This document shows positions 44,670 to 53,492 of a DNA stretch of 64,000 bases, in pieces. This DNA comes from JAIBJN01 sp963811635 (lineage in GTDB: Bacteria > Actinomycetota > Thermoleophilia > Gaiellales > Gaiellaceae). The position numbers and the translations under genes were made by a program. Position 1 is the first letter of the stretch; the number at the start of each line of letters is the position of its first letter. A model generated the notes under the pieces. The model did no database searches, was not told the origin of the DNA, and saw nothing but the letters and a program-made list of their open reading frames with translations. The stretch covers positions 1-64,000 of the forward strand of contig CAWESB010000006.1 of the NCBI GenBank assembly GCA_963811635.1, written 5' to 3'.

Positions 44670-45546
44670 ATGCGCGCCGTCGTCCTGGACGGCGCCGGGC
44701 AACCGGCGCTCGCCGAGGTCCCCGAGCCGGAGGGCGCGGGGGCGCTCGTCGCCATCCGGGCGTGCGGGCTCTGCGGCACCGACGTGCAGAAGCTCGGCCG
44801 CGCCGCGCCTGGCACCGTGCTCGGCCACGAGGTCGTTGCCGAGGACGCGGACGGACGGCGGGTCGTGCTCGTCCACCACCTGCCCTGCGGGGAGTGCGAG
44901 CGCTGCCGCGCCGGGCACGAGACGACCTGCGAGCGCTTCCCGGAGCCGACCATCGTCCCAGGCGGCTTCGCCGAGCGGGCGCTCGCGGCCGAGACGGTCG
45001 CCCTGCCCGACGGGGTCGACGACGCCGACCGGCACCTTCGCCGAGCCGCTCGCCTGCGTCCTGCGCGCGGTCGAGCGCGTCCCGCGCGGACGCGTCCTCG
45101 TGGTCGGCTGCGGCTTCGCCGGGCTTCTTTTCGTCCAGGCGCTCGTCCGCCGCGGCGACGACGTGCTCGCCGCCGACCCGCTCCAGCACCGGCTCGAGCT
45201 CGCCCTCGGCTACGGCGCCGAGCCGGCCGATGGGCCCGTGGACGCCGCCGTCCTCTGCGCGCACGCCGGTCTCGAGGCCACGCTGGACGCGCTGGAGCCT
45301 GGCGGCACGCTCATCCTCTTCTCCTGGCTCACCGACGCGCCGCCGCTCGATTTCGAGCGGATCCTCCGGCGCGAGCTCAGCCTCGTCGGCTCCTGCTCGG
45401 CCACCCCGGCGGCCATGCGCGAGGCCGTGACGCTGCTGCCAGAACTCGAGGCGATCCCCACCGTGACGCTGCCGCTCGAGCGCTTCGCCGAGGGGCTCGA
45501 CCTGTACTGGAGCCACGAGGCCGTAAAGGTCGTCTTCACGCCCTAG
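44670..45546 (+). CDS. zinc-dependent alcohol dehydrogenase-like protein (frameshifted)
   Basis: About 291 residues after repair. ACGLCGTDVQKLG and TVLGHEVVAE hold the catalytic-zinc Cys and His-Glu, and LPCGECERCRAGHETTCERF the four-cysteine structural zinc loop. One extra C near 45029 breaks the frame; repaired, it continues GTFAEPLACVLRAVERVPRG, VLVVGCGFAGLLFVQALVRR (Rossmann fold) and GGTLILFSWLTDAPPL to the TAG at 45544-45546. It is shorter than most medium-chain dehydrogenases and closely resembles the gene at 46387. The substrate is unknown. Confidence 0.75.
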
Positions 45547-45601
45547 ACGGCGGCTTGAAATCTCCCCGAGCGAGGAGGACACTCCCGCTCGTGTTGGCCG
45601 G

Positions 45602-45832
45602 ATGACACTGGAGCGCAGACCCGAGGACGCGCAGGGCGGCTTCGAGACGAGCTCGGAGCTTCGGCACGACTACCCCGCGCCGGCGCCGACCGCCCCTTCT
45701 CCAGTCGACGAGGTGCAGAACACCGGGAACGCTCCGTACGCTCCGGCCCGCTCGCGACGCGGCATCTGGCTCCTCGCGCTGGCAGTCGTGGTCGTCGGGC
45801 TCGCCGTCTACCTCCTCGTCACCCTCCTCTAG
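45602..45832 (+). CDS. small single-pass membrane protein
   Basis: A 76-residue protein: a Pro/Ala-rich N-terminal half and one C-terminal transmembrane helix (IWLLALAVVVVGLAVYLLVT). It is followed 10 bases later by another membrane gene, so the two are probably co-transcribed. No family was recognised. Confidence 0.55.
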   Translation: MTLERRPEDAQGGFETSSELRHDYPAPAPTAPSPVDEVQNTGNAPYAPARSRRGIWLLALAVVVVGLAVYLLVTLL

Positions 45833-45842
45833 GCGGCGGATC

Positions 45843-46352
45843 GTGCCCGAGGACACCGACCCCCGCGGGCGCGCGATCTACGCCGACTACATCAAAGAGC
45901 AGCAGGAGGCGCAGGAGGCCCGCAAGGTCTCGCTCGAGCAGCGGGGCCTGGCCGTCATCACGACCTCCGGGGCGCTCGTGACGCTGCTCTTCGGGCTGAC
46001 TGCCCTTACCGTCCGGCGGGCGAGCACCTTCGCCATCCCGGACTCGTCGGCCGCGCTCCTCGTGGCCGCGCTCGTCTTCTTCGTCCTCGCCGCGCTCCTC
46101 GCGATCGTGACGAACCTCCCCCGTTCGTACGAGGGCGTGACCGTCGACGCGCTCCGCAAGGCCGTCCAGGAGCGCTGGGAGGACAGCGAGGCCGTCGCCT
46201 CGGAGATGGTGGCACTCACCCGCCTCAAGACGCTCGCATCGGCGAGGAGTAACAACGACCTCAAGGGCCGGGCGCTCGTCGCCGCGATGGCTTGCGAGAT
46301 CCTCGCCGTAGCCCTCGTCGGGGCAGCGGTGGGCTTCGTCCTCTGGAACTGA
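45843..46352 (+). CDS. membrane protein, unknown function
   Basis: A 169-residue protein. An N-terminal charged helix (AIYADYIKEQQEAQEARKVS) precedes three hydrophobic helices (LAVITTSGALVTLLFGLTAL, AALLVAALVFFVLAALLAIV, ALVAAMACEILAVALVGAAV). The arrangement recalls small two-to-three-helix proteins of the S-2TM or Pycsar effector type, but no effector domain is present. The GTG start at 45843 is 10 bases after the previous stop. Confidence 0.55.
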   Translation: MPEDTDPRGRAIYADYIKEQQEAQEARKVSLEQRGLAVITTSGALVTLLFGLTALTVRRASTFAIPDSSAALLVAALVFFVLAALLAIVTNLPRSYEGVTVDALRKAVQERWEDSEAVASEMVALTRLKTLASARSNNDLKGRALVAAMACEILAVALVGAAVGFVLWN

Positions 46353-46386
46353 GCTCCGAGCACGCGCATTCGGCAAGCTACGTCCG

Positions 46387-47322
46387 GTGAGGGCGCTCCG
46401 CTTCCACGGTTCCGGCGACCTGAGGGTCGAGGAGGTCCCCCGTCCGGAGCCCGGCCCCGGCGACGTGCTCGTCCAGGTCGAGGTCGCGCTCACCGACGGG
46501 ACCGACGCGAAGGCGTTCCGCCGCGGCCATCCACTCCTCCTCGCCGAGCTCCCGAGCCCCTTCGGCCACGAGTTCTGCGGGATCGACGTCGCCACCGGCC
46601 GGCGCGTCGTGGCCGCCAACTCGGCGCCCTGCGGCGAGTGCGCCGCGTGCCGGCGCGGCGAGGAGACGCTCTGCGAGAACCTCCAGCCGTTCCTGAACGG
46701 CGCCTACGCCGAGTACCTGCTCGTGCCGAGGCGGATCGCCGAGCGGAACCTCCTGCCCGCCCCGTCCGGCCTCGCGCCCGAGGTCGCGGCCATGGTCGAA
46801 CCGCTCGCATGCTGCCTGCGCGGAGTCGAGCGGGCCGGGATCAAGGGGGGTGAGACGGTCGCCGTCCTGGGGCCCGGACCGATCGGCCTGATGGTCTGCG
46901 CCGCCGCGAAGGACGCGGGCGCGCACGTCGTCTCGGTCGGAGGCCGCCCCGGGCGGCGCGAGCTCGCGCGCGAGTTCGGCGCCGTGCCCGGCGACGGCCG
47001 CGGGGCCGACATCGTGATCGAGGCGGTCGGGACGCCCGAGGCCTGGCAGGACGCCGTCGACCTAGTCCGTCCCGGCGGGACGGCCGTCTTCTTCGGCGGC
47101 CGCGAGCTGGGCGTCGACACGTTCCGGCTCCACTACGAGGAGCTGACCCTGCGAGGCTCGTTCCACCACACGCCGCGCCACGTCCGCGCGGCGCTCGCCT
47201 TCCTCGCGAGCGGCGCCTACACGTGGGAGCGCCTGGTCACCCACCAGGTCACGCTGGAGCAGGTGGCCGGGCTCTTCGCCGACCCGCCGGCCGACCTGCT
47301 GAAGGCCGCAGTCCTGCCCTAG
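46387..47322 (+). CDS. zinc-binding dehydrogenase (medium-chain type)
   Basis: A 311-residue protein. FGHEFCGIDVATG carries the zinc His-Glu, APCGECAACRRGEETLCENL the structural zinc cysteines, and GGETVAVLGPGPIGLMVCAA the NAD(P) Rossmann motif. Residues at the first zinc position read LTDGTDAKAF, with Asp and Thr where most members have Cys, so the catalytic zinc site may be altered. The start is GTG at 46387. It resembles the frameshifted dehydrogenase 1.7 kb upstream and overlaps the stop of the convergent ligase gene by four bases. Confidence 0.8.
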   Translation: MRALRFHGSGDLRVEEVPRPEPGPGDVLVQVEVALTDGTDAKAFRRGHPLLLAELPSPFGHEFCGIDVATGRRVVAANSAPCGECAACRRGEETLCENLQPFLNGAYAEYLLVPRRIAERNLLPAPSGLAPEVAAMVEPLACCLRGVERAGIKGGETVAVLGPGPIGLMVCAAAKDAGAHVVSVGGRPGRRELAREFGAVPGDGRGADIVIEAVGTPEAWQDAVDLVRPGGTAVFFGGRELGVDTFRLHYEELTLRGSFHHTPRHVRAALAFLASGAYTWERLVTHQVTLEQVAGLFADPPADLLKAAVLP

Positions 47323-49028
47323 GAAACGGGGCGCCGCTCGGCGGCCTCGCGCGCGAGGGTCGTGAAGTCGATCTTCCCGACCCGGGTCTTCGGCAGCTCG
47401 CTTCGGAACTCGACCTCGCGCGGGCACGACCACTTGATCAGGCGCGTTCGGCAATGCCCGATCAGCTCGGCTGCCAGCGCGTCCCCGGCCCGGCCCGGAT
47501 CGGCGGGGACGACGACCGCGACGACCCGCTCGCCCTGGGCCGCGTCGGGCACGCCGATCACGCAGACCTCGGCGACCTCGGGGTGCTCGTGGAGCGCCGT
47601 CTCGACCTGCGACGGAAAGACATTGAAACCGGACGACTTGATCATCCGCTTGAGGCGCGAGGTGAAGAAGAAGAACCCGTCCTCGTCCATGCGGCCGATG
47701 TCGCCCGTGTGCAGCCAGGTGCGGCCGTCGCCGTGCACCCTGAGCGCGGCTGCCGTCGCCTCGGGATCGTCGAGGTAGCCGAGCATGACGGCCGGGCCCG
47801 CCACGCAGATCTCCCCTTCCTCTCCCGTCGGCAGCTCCTCCGTCCCGCCCAGCGCGCAAATCGCGACCGAGGTGTCGGGGAGCGGCACGCCGATGCTGCC
47901 CGGCCGCGACTCGGCCAGGGGCATTCCCATGATCCCCGTGACGGTCTCGGTCAGCCCGTAGCCCTCGAGCAGCCGCACGTGCCCCCCGCGCTCGGCGACG
48001 AGCTTCTCGAACCCGAGCCGGACGGGCTCCGGCAGGGAGTCCGCGCCGGAGAACGCCGCCCGCAGCGAGGAGAGATCGGCGTCCTGCAGGGCGGGGTGGC
48101 GGATGAGTGCCTCGTACAGCGTCGGCACGCCGGCGATCAGCGTGGGCCGCTTCTTGCGGATCAGGTCGGCGGTCGTCTCCGGGCTGAAGACGGGCACGAG
48201 GACGAGCCGGCAGCCGCTCAGGAGCCCCGCGTTGACGAGCGCCGCGAGGCCGAACCCGTGGAAGATCGGCAGCGCGGCGAGAATCGTGTCGTCCGGGCCC
48301 AGGCCGATCCACGCCCGGACCTGCAGGCCCTCGCTGACGAAGTTCGAGTGCGAGAGCACGATGCCCTTCGGCGTCCCGGTCGTTCCGCCCGAGTAGAGGA
48401 TCGCCGCCGGCTCGTGCGTGTCTGTCGCGGCGGCCGGAACGGGCGGATGCTCCCCGGCCATGAGCTCCGACCACCACCTGACGCGCGGGTCGGGCGGCAC
48501 CTTGGGGATCTTGCGTCCTCGCGTCGCCCAGAAGCCGAGTCGCTTGTGGAACGGCAGGTCGTCGGATATGCGCGCGAGGATGAGCGTCTCGAGCGGCGTC
48601 GGCTCCTCGATCGCCGCGAAGCTCTTGTAGAACGCGTCGAGGGTCACCGCGATACGCGAGCCGCTGCGGTTCAGGTAGCCCGCAATCTCCCCGGGAGCCG
48701 AGAGCGGATGGATCATCGAGGCGACGGCACCGAGCTTCGCGGCCGCATAGAACGGGATCACGCCCTGCGGCGAGGTCGGCATCGAGATCGTGATCCGGTC
48801 GCGCGGGCCGAGCCCGAGGGCCGCGAGCGCGTTCGCACAGCGGTCGACGGACGCGAGCAGGTCGCCGTAGGTGGCGGTGACGCCCAGGAAGTCGTAGGCG
48901 ATCGACTCCGGCGTACGCCGCGCGGAGACGGCCAGTGCCTCGTACAGCGTGATCTCGGGGTAGGAGAGCGACGCCGGGACGTCGCCGTAGAAGCGCAGCC
49001 AGGGACGGTCGGCCGCGGTGGTACTCAC
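47319..49028 (-). CDS. acyl-CoA ligase (AMP-forming, fatty-acid/4-coumarate type)
   Basis: A 569-residue ANL-superfamily enzyme. AAILYSGGTTGTPKGIVLSH is the P-loop (A3 motif), EGYGLTETVTG the A5 motif, TWLHTGDIGRMDEDGFFFF the hinge, and LPKTRVGKIDF carries the A10 region with the catalytic lysine. It makes an acyl-adenylate and then the CoA thioester. The GTG at 49028 overlaps the stop of the E2-like gene (GTGA), so the two are coupled. The acyl group cannot be told; medium to long chains are likely. Confidence 0.85.
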   Translation of the reverse strand: MSTTAADRPWLRFYGDVPASLSYPEITLYEALAVSARRTPESIAYDFLGVTATYGDLLASVDRCANALAALGLGPRDRITISMPTSPQGVIPFYAAAKLGAVASMIHPLSAPGEIAGYLNRSGSRIAVTLDAFYKSFAAIEEPTPLETLILARISDDLPFHKRLGFWATRGRKIPKVPPDPRVRWWSELMAGEHPPVPAAATDTHEPAAILYSGGTTGTPKGIVLSHSNFVSEGLQVRAWIGLGPDDTILAALPIFHGFGLAALVNAGLLSGCRLVLVPVFSPETTADLIRKKRPTLIAGVPTLYEALIRHPALQDADLSSLRAAFSGADSLPEPVRLGFEKLVAERGGHVRLLEGYGLTETVTGIMGMPLAESRPGSIGVPLPDTSVAICALGGTEELPTGEEGEICVAGPAVMLGYLDDPEATAAALRVHGDGRTWLHTGDIGRMDEDGFFFFTSRLKRMIKSSGFNVFPSQVETALHEHPEVAEVCVIGVPDAAQGERVVAVVVPADPGRAGDALAAELIGHCRTRLIKWSCPREVEFRSELPKTRVGKIDFTTLAREAAERRPVS

Positions 49029-49876
49029 GTGTCGCTCGCCGCTTCCAGCGGCAACCGGGGAAGGGGCGGCTCGTGGGCCCGCGGATCGTCGAGATACGCG
49101 CGCGCGCTGCGCGCGAGCTTCGCCGCGTGGGCGCCGTCGAGATAGCGGTGGTCCATGGTCACTGAGACGGTCAGCATCGGCCGGGCGACGATCTCTCCGT
49201 CCCGAACGACAGGCTTCTCCGCCACCTCCGACACGAGCGCCAGGAACGGCACGCGGTAGAAGGGCGAGAGCGGGGCGTACGCGTGCTGCACGCCGAGCAT
49301 GCCGACGGAGGTGACGAGCGCGCTGCCGAAGGGCTGGCTGCGGAGGCCGAAGCGGCGCAGGTCGAGGCCGACGTCGGATGTCAGCCACGTGACCAGCTTC
49401 AGTGCGGGTCGCAGGACGGGGGTCGGTGTCCTGGCGAGGACCTTCTTCGACCGCCCGAAGTCGGCGTCCTCGGCGCTCCGGATCCGCGCCGCCCGCTCGG
49501 CGAGCTCCTGGGCGATCTCGACAGCCGACTTTCGATCCGCGTCCTTCACCTTGACGCCGGAGAGATCCTTGCCGCCGTCCACGGCAACCACGAAGAAGAC
49601 GGCCACGGTCTCCCGCGGCTCGAAGCGGCCGCCGCGCTTGCGGACGTTGAGGTCGGGGTTCTCTCCCAGGGCGTGCCCGACAGCGCGGCCGACGAGGTGC
49701 GTGACCGTGACGTGGACGCCGGTCGCAGCCCGGGCGTCCTCGATGAAGGCGAGCAGCTCAGCCGCGTCGAGCTCGAGGTCTCCGTAGATCTGCGGGTCGA
49801 GCGGGCCCCGCCACGTGGCGGACGCCACTTTGCGCCATCCTTCCGCTCGCACCGGAGCGCCTCCTCCTTGCGACAA
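49025..49876 (-). CDS. stand-alone 2-oxoacid dehydrogenase E2-type acyltransferase
   Basis: A 283-residue protein that corresponds to the catalytic domain of E2 (chloramphenicol-acetyltransferase fold) alone, with no lipoyl or peripheral-subunit-binding domain. VTVTHLVGRAVGHALGENPD, GSALVTSVGMLGVQHAYAPL and VSVTMDHRYLDGAHAAKL are the family signatures; the last has the catalytic His-x-x-x-Asp-Gly. Coupled by a four-base overlap to the acyl-CoA ligase, it probably transfers the acyl group that the ligase activates. The acceptor is unknown. Confidence 0.75.
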   Translation of the reverse strand: MSQGGGAPVRAEGWRKVASATWRGPLDPQIYGDLELDAAELLAFIEDARAATGVHVTVTHLVGRAVGHALGENPDLNVRKRGGRFEPRETVAVFFVVAVDGGKDLSGVKVKDADRKSAVEIAQELAERAARIRSAEDADFGRSKKVLARTPTPVLRPALKLVTWLTSDVGLDLRRFGLRSQPFGSALVTSVGMLGVQHAYAPLSPFYRVPFLALVSEVAEKPVVRDGEIVARPMLTVSVTMDHRYLDGAHAAKLARSARAYLDDPRAHEPPLPRLPLEAASDT

Positions 49877-49927
49877 AAGTCACAGAGTCCCGGGACCGGC
49901 CGACGGTACTCCCCCGCTGTCAGCGAG

Positions 49928-50569
49928 TCAACCGGAGCGGCGGACGAGCGTGATGCCGTCGCGCACCGTGAGCATGACCGCGACGACGCGGGGGTCGGCG
50001 GCGATGCGGGCGTTGAGCTCGACGAACATCTCCGTCTCCGGCGTGTCGGGAGGCTCGGCGACGCGGCCGGACCAGAGCGTGTTGTCGAGCACCATGATCC
50101 CGTTCGCCGAGAGGCGAGGAACGAGCGCCTCGTAGTACGCGGGGTACGTGAGCTTGTCGGCGTCGATGAAGACGAGGTCGTACTCGCCGTCGAGCCGCTC
50201 GATCGTCTCGAGCGCCGGGCCGAGGTGGATGGTGATGCGGTCGGCGACGCCGGCCTCCTCCTGGTAGCGGCGCGCGACGGCCGCGTGCGTCTCGTCCACC
50301 TCGCACGTGTCGATGTGGCCGCCCGGCGGCAGCGCAGCAGCCATGGAGATGCTGGAGTAGCCGCTGTACGTTCCGAGCTCGAGCACCCGCTGCGGCCGAA
50401 GCGCGAAGACGAGGAACTCGAGCAGCCGGCCCTCGACCGTGCCCGTCAGCATCTGCGGCGAGCGCAGCTCCGCGCGGGTCTCCTCGGCGAGCCGCCGCAG
50501 GAGCTCCGGCGGCGGCGTCGAGTTCGCCTCGACGTAGCTCTCGATCTCGTCGGACGCGATCTGGACCAT
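49928..50569 (-). CDS. class I SAM-dependent O-methyltransferase
   Basis: A 213-residue protein of the caffeoyl-CoA/catechol O-methyltransferase family. VLELGTYSGYSSISMAAALP is the SAM motif I, IDTCEVDETHAAVARRY the acidic loop, YDLVFIDADKLTYPAYYEAL motif II with the metal aspartate, and IMVLDNTLWSGRV the second metal site. The reaction is methyl transfer to a catechol-type hydroxyl. The ATG at 50569 begins at the usual helical N-terminus. The frame is open further upstream without resemblance. Confidence 0.85.
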   Translation of the reverse strand: MVQIASDEIESYVEANSTPPPELLRRLAEETRAELRSPQMLTGTVEGRLLEFLVFALRPQRVLELGTYSGYSSISMAAALPPGGHIDTCEVDETHAAVARRYQEEAGVADRITIHLGPALETIERLDGEYDLVFIDADKLTYPAYYEALVPRLSANGIMVLDNTLWSGRVAEPPDTPETEMFVELNARIAADPRVVAVMLTVRDGITLVRRSG

Positions 50570-50589
50570 GGGGCAAGCGTACTGGCGCG

Positions 50590-51309
50590 CTAGCGACGCT
50601 CGACGCGGGAGCCGCCGACGATGACGTCGCGGCCGTCGCTCAGTCGCACCCAGGCCTTGCCGCCGCCGTCGTAGTCGTTGCTCCAGGCGATGAGCGTCCC
50701 CTGAGAGCCGCCGAGATGGCAGCGCTCCGAGCCTTCGGGCTCGAGCCCGCGCCAGACCCTGATGAACGGGTTCTCGTCCCACTCGCGGCCGATCGTCGTC
50801 TCCTCGCTGTGCCCGGGATAGACGGTCAGCTCGTGCGGAAGGCCCATGAGGACGTCCATCACCGAACGGCGCAGGTCGTCAAAGCCGTCCTGCGTCCCGC
50901 CCACGGAGCCCGTGAAGAGCGTGTCCCCCGTGAACACGGCCTCCGTGTCGACGACGAAGGAGAGCATCCCGCGCGTGTGGCCGGGAGTTCGCAGCGCCTC
51001 GACGCGCAGGTCCCCCGTCTCGACCACCTCGCCGTGGCCGAGCGGTTCGGCGCCGTCGATCTCCTCCTCCGGCGAGGCGAAGAGGCGCAGGCCGTAGCGG
51101 TCCTCGAGCAGCTCGAGGTTGGCGATGTGGTCCTCGTGCGCGTGCGTCGTGAGCAGGTGCGTCGGGTGAACTTCGAGCCGGTCGACGGCGGCAAGCAGCG
51201 GCTCGATCGGGGCCCCCGAGTCGACGAACACGGCGGTGCCCCCGGCCCGATCGGCGACGAGATAGGCGTTCGAGAGCCAGCGAGGATCCATGCTCCGCTC
51301 GACGATCAT
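50590..51309 (-). CDS. metallo-beta-lactamase-fold hydrolase (glyoxalase II-like)
   Basis: A 239-residue protein. LTTHAHEDHIANLELL is the HxHxDH zinc motif (His-Ala-His-Glu-Asp-His), RTPGHTRGMLSFVVDTEAVF and TGDTLFTGSVGG add the third histidine and the bridging aspartate, and VYPGHSEETTIGREW the last histidine. The order fits hydroxyacylglutathione-hydrolase-like enzymes. The ATG at 51309 starts at the first strand. It is probably co-transcribed with the methyltransferase (20-base gap) and is divergent from pspA. Confidence 0.8.
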   Translation of the reverse strand: MIVERSMDPRWLSNAYLVADRAGGTAVFVDSGAPIEPLLAAVDRLEVHPTHLLTTHAHEDHIANLELLEDRYGLRLFASPEEEIDGAEPLGHGEVVETGDLRVEALRTPGHTRGMLSFVVDTEAVFTGDTLFTGSVGGTQDGFDDLRRSVMDVLMGLPHELTVYPGHSEETTIGREWDENPFIRVWRGLEPEGSERCHLGGSQGTLIAWSNDYDGGGKAWVRLSDGRDVIVGGSRVERR

Positions 51310-51357
51310 GAGGGGGGTAGCATGCCAGCGGAACCTTCCAGGGAGAGTGATGAGCCA

Positions 51358-52092
51358 ATGGCCGGCCTCATGAGCCGAACCTCGAACGTCGTCAAGGCAT
51401 GGATCTCGAAGCTGCTCGACCGGGCCGAGGACCCCTCGGTGACGCTCGACTACTCGTACGAGAAGCAGCTCGAGATGCTGCAGAACGTCAAGCGCGGCGT
51501 CGCCGACGTCGTCACGGCGAAGAAGCGGCTCGAATTGCAGACCGGCAAGCTCGAGCAGGAGCTGCCGAAGCTCGACGACCAGGCGCGCAAGGCCCTGGCC
51601 GCCGACCGCGAGGACCTGGCCCGCGCGGCGCTCGAGCGCAAGGCCGTGGCTCAGCAGCAGCTGCAGGGGCTCGACCAGCAGATCGCCGGGCTCGAGGCCC
51701 AGCAGGAGAAGCTCCTGGCGAACGAGAAACGCCTCTCGGCCAAGGTCGAGGCCTTCCGGAGCCAGAAGGAGGTCATCAAGGCTCAGTACTCCGCGGCCGA
51801 GGCGCAGGTGCGCATCAGCGAGGCGGCGACGGGGATCGGCGAGGAGATGGCCGACACCGGCCTCGCCATCCAGCGCGCCCAGGACAAGACCGAGGACATG
51901 CAGGCCCGCGCGGCCGCGGTCGACGAGCTCGTCGAGTCGGGCGCCCTCGAGGACTTCACGACCGGCGAGACCTCGCTCGACCGCGAGCTGGCGCAGATCT
52001 CGACGCAGAGCCAGGTCGACGACGAGCTTGCGAAGCTCAAGGGCGAGCTCGCGGCCGGCGGCGCCCAGAAGGAGCTGGAGGAGAAGCAGTGA
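51358..52092 (+). CDS. pspA: phage shock protein A (PspA/IM30 family)
   Basis: A 244-residue, nearly all-helical coiled-coil protein. RTSNVVKAWISKLLDRAEDP is the amphipathic N-terminal helix that binds stressed membranes; SYEKQLEMLQNVKRGVADVV and the long Q/E/K-rich coiled coils match the ESCRT-III-like PspA fold. The C-terminus ends in acidic QVDDELAKLKGELAA. It protects the membrane from proton leak. Its stop overlaps the start of pspAA by four bases (GTGA). ATG at 51358 was chosen; an ATG at 51322 in frame is possible. Confidence 0.9.
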   Translation: MAGLMSRTSNVVKAWISKLLDRAEDPSVTLDYSYEKQLEMLQNVKRGVADVVTAKKRLELQTGKLEQELPKLDDQARKALAADREDLARAALERKAVAQQQLQGLDQQIAGLEAQQEKLLANEKRLSAKVEAFRSQKEVIKAQYSAAEAQVRISEAATGIGEEMADTGLAIQRAQDKTEDMQARAAAVDELVESGALEDFTTGETSLDRELAQISTQSQVDDELAKLKGELAAGGAQKELEEKQ

Positions 52093-52376
52093 TCGTCCGG
52101 CTGATGGGCGAGGGTCAGTTCCGCGTCGAGGACGGCCTCCTCGGGCAGCTGAACGAGCTCGACGAGCGGGCACAGACCGCAGCGGACGCCGACGACGAGG
52201 CGGAGCTCGACCGTGTCCTCGACGAGATGTGGCAGCTGGTGCAGGCGCAGGGCGAGCGGCTCTCCGACGACGACCTGACCGCGTCGGACGTGCACATTCC
52301 GCCCAGCGACCTCACTCTCGACGAGACGAAGCGCCTCTTCTCGGACGACGGCCTGATCCCCGACCCGCCGGCCTAA
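52089..52376 (+). CDS. PspA-associated protein PspAA
   Basis: A 95-residue acidic protein. IVRLMGEGQFRVEDGLLGQL, NELDERAQTAADADDEAELD, and SDVHIPPSDLTLDETKRLFS DDGLIP match the PspAA family, which is found directly after pspA in actinobacteria. The GTG start overlaps the pspA stop, which settles the start. PspAA is thought to regulate or cap PspA assemblies. Its last ~65 bases overlap the frame of the convergent membrane protein gene. Confidence 0.85.
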   Translation: MIVRLMGEGQFRVEDGLLGQLNELDERAQTAADADDEAELDRVLDEMWQLVQAQGERLSDDDLTASDVHIPPSDLTLDETKRLFSDDGLIPDPPA

Positions 52377-53271
52377 GCACTCTTCGCCATCGTGCTCGAC
52401 GCGGCGCGCCGCGCAGCGCCTCGCGGATCGAGCCCGAGCGCCCCTTGGCGAAGGCGCAGACGGCCACAGCGCCGTAGAAACCGAGCCTGGGCTTCATCGA
52501 GCAGCAACCCGGGCACCGGCAGGCGGGTGCCGCGGCAGCGTTCAGCTCGTCCGAGTAGACGCGCGGAGCCCAGCGCGGGCCGCCCCAGCGGAGGTCGAAG
52601 GTGAACGACTTGACGACGTGAGCCCAGATGAGCCACGCCGTCCACCGGCAGACGCCGTAGAAGAAGGAAGCGCGGTAGAGGGCGACGAGCGTCGACTCCG
52701 AGAGGTAGCGGCCGGCCCAGTTCCAGAACGGGTCCGCCGCCATCACCGTGGTCCTGAAATAGCCGCGTGTAAGGACGCGCCAGCTCAGAATCCCCCAGAC
52801 GACGAACACGCCGTCCCAGACGAAGCCGAGACCGCTGAAGTACGCGCCGGCATCCGTGTACCGACCGGTCTGCCCGGCATACGCCCAGGCCCCGAGCGAG
52901 AAGAGGTGGTCGGTGAACGGGAAGAAGAGCATCGTGCCCACCGTGTCGCCGATGTCCGTCAGCGTGTGCGCCCACTGTCCGATCACGAAGCTGTAGGCGA
53001 CGACCTTGTTGCCCCAGACGAGGTAGAGCAACAGCCCGACAAGGACGCCGAACGTCAGCGAGTGGGTGAAGCCGAACCCCGGCCAGCCCCGGTGGAACTG
53101 GGCGGGATTGTCGGCCTTCAACTCGACGCCGGCGAGCGTGACGCCGTACACGAACCACTTGGAGAGCAGGTCGGGCGCGTACGAGCCGACGAGCAGGGGC
53201 ACGAACGCGACGCGCTTCCCGAGCTCCTTCTGGATGACGTAGGGCTCGAGATCGTGAGCGGCCCAGCTCAC
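52312..53271 (-). CDS. membrane-bound metal-dependent hydrolase-like protein (YdjM-type)
   Basis: About 319 residues. SWAAHDLEPYVIQKELGKRV, the His/Asp-containing GSYAPDLLSK, FHRGWPGFGFTHSLTFGVLV and FVIGQWAHTLTDIGDTVGTM match polytopic YdjM/DUF457-like metal-dependent hydrolases, with histidines and aspartates facing the active site. The GTG at 53271 overlaps the previous stop (GTGA). The end is uncertain: this frame runs into the pspAA gene, while a neighbouring frame stops at 52373, so a small frameshift near 52420 is possible. Confidence 0.6.
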   Translation of the reverse strand: MSWAAHDLEPYVIQKELGKRVAFVPLLVGSYAPDLLSKWFVYGVTLAGVELKADNPAQFHRGWPGFGFTHSLTFGVLVGLLLYLVWGNKVVAYSFVIGQWAHTLTDIGDTVGTMLFFPFTDHLFSLGAWAYAGQTGRYTDAGAYFSGLGFVWDGVFVVWGILSWRVLTRGYFRTTVMAADPFWNWAGRYLSESTLVALYRASFFYGVCRWTAWLIWAHVVKSFTFDLRWGGPRWAPRVYSDELNAAAAPACRCPGCCSMKPRLGFYGAVAVCAFAKGRSGSIREALRGAPRRARWRRVLRPAGRGSGRRPRRGASSRRE

Positions 53272-53474
53272 TGACGGAGGCGACGGATGGCGAAGGGCAG
53301 GACCACGACGACGAGCAGCAGGAATGCCGCCGCCACGACCCACGAGAAGAGGAACTCGGGCACGGCGACCCCGATGGCGATGTAGACGGCTGCGGCGACC
53401 AGGTAGAGCACAAGCTCACGCCGGCCGCCGACGAGCGCTTCGCGGACCGTCGAGGGGGAGCCGTCCCGCCGCAC
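53268..53474 (-). CDS. small two-helix membrane protein
   Basis: A 68-residue protein with two transmembrane helices (LYLVAAAVYIAIGVAVPEFL, WVVAAAFLLLVVVVLPFAIR). It lies between PspAB and the YdjM-like gene, overlapping the latter by GTGA, so it belongs to the HtpX-PspAB operon. No family was recognised. Confidence 0.6.
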   Translation of the reverse strand: MRRDGSPSTVREALVGGRRELVLYLVAAAVYIAIGVAVPEFLFSWVVAAAFLLLVVVVLPFAIRRLRQ

Positions 53475-53492
53475 GTGCGGGAGTATGCCCTC

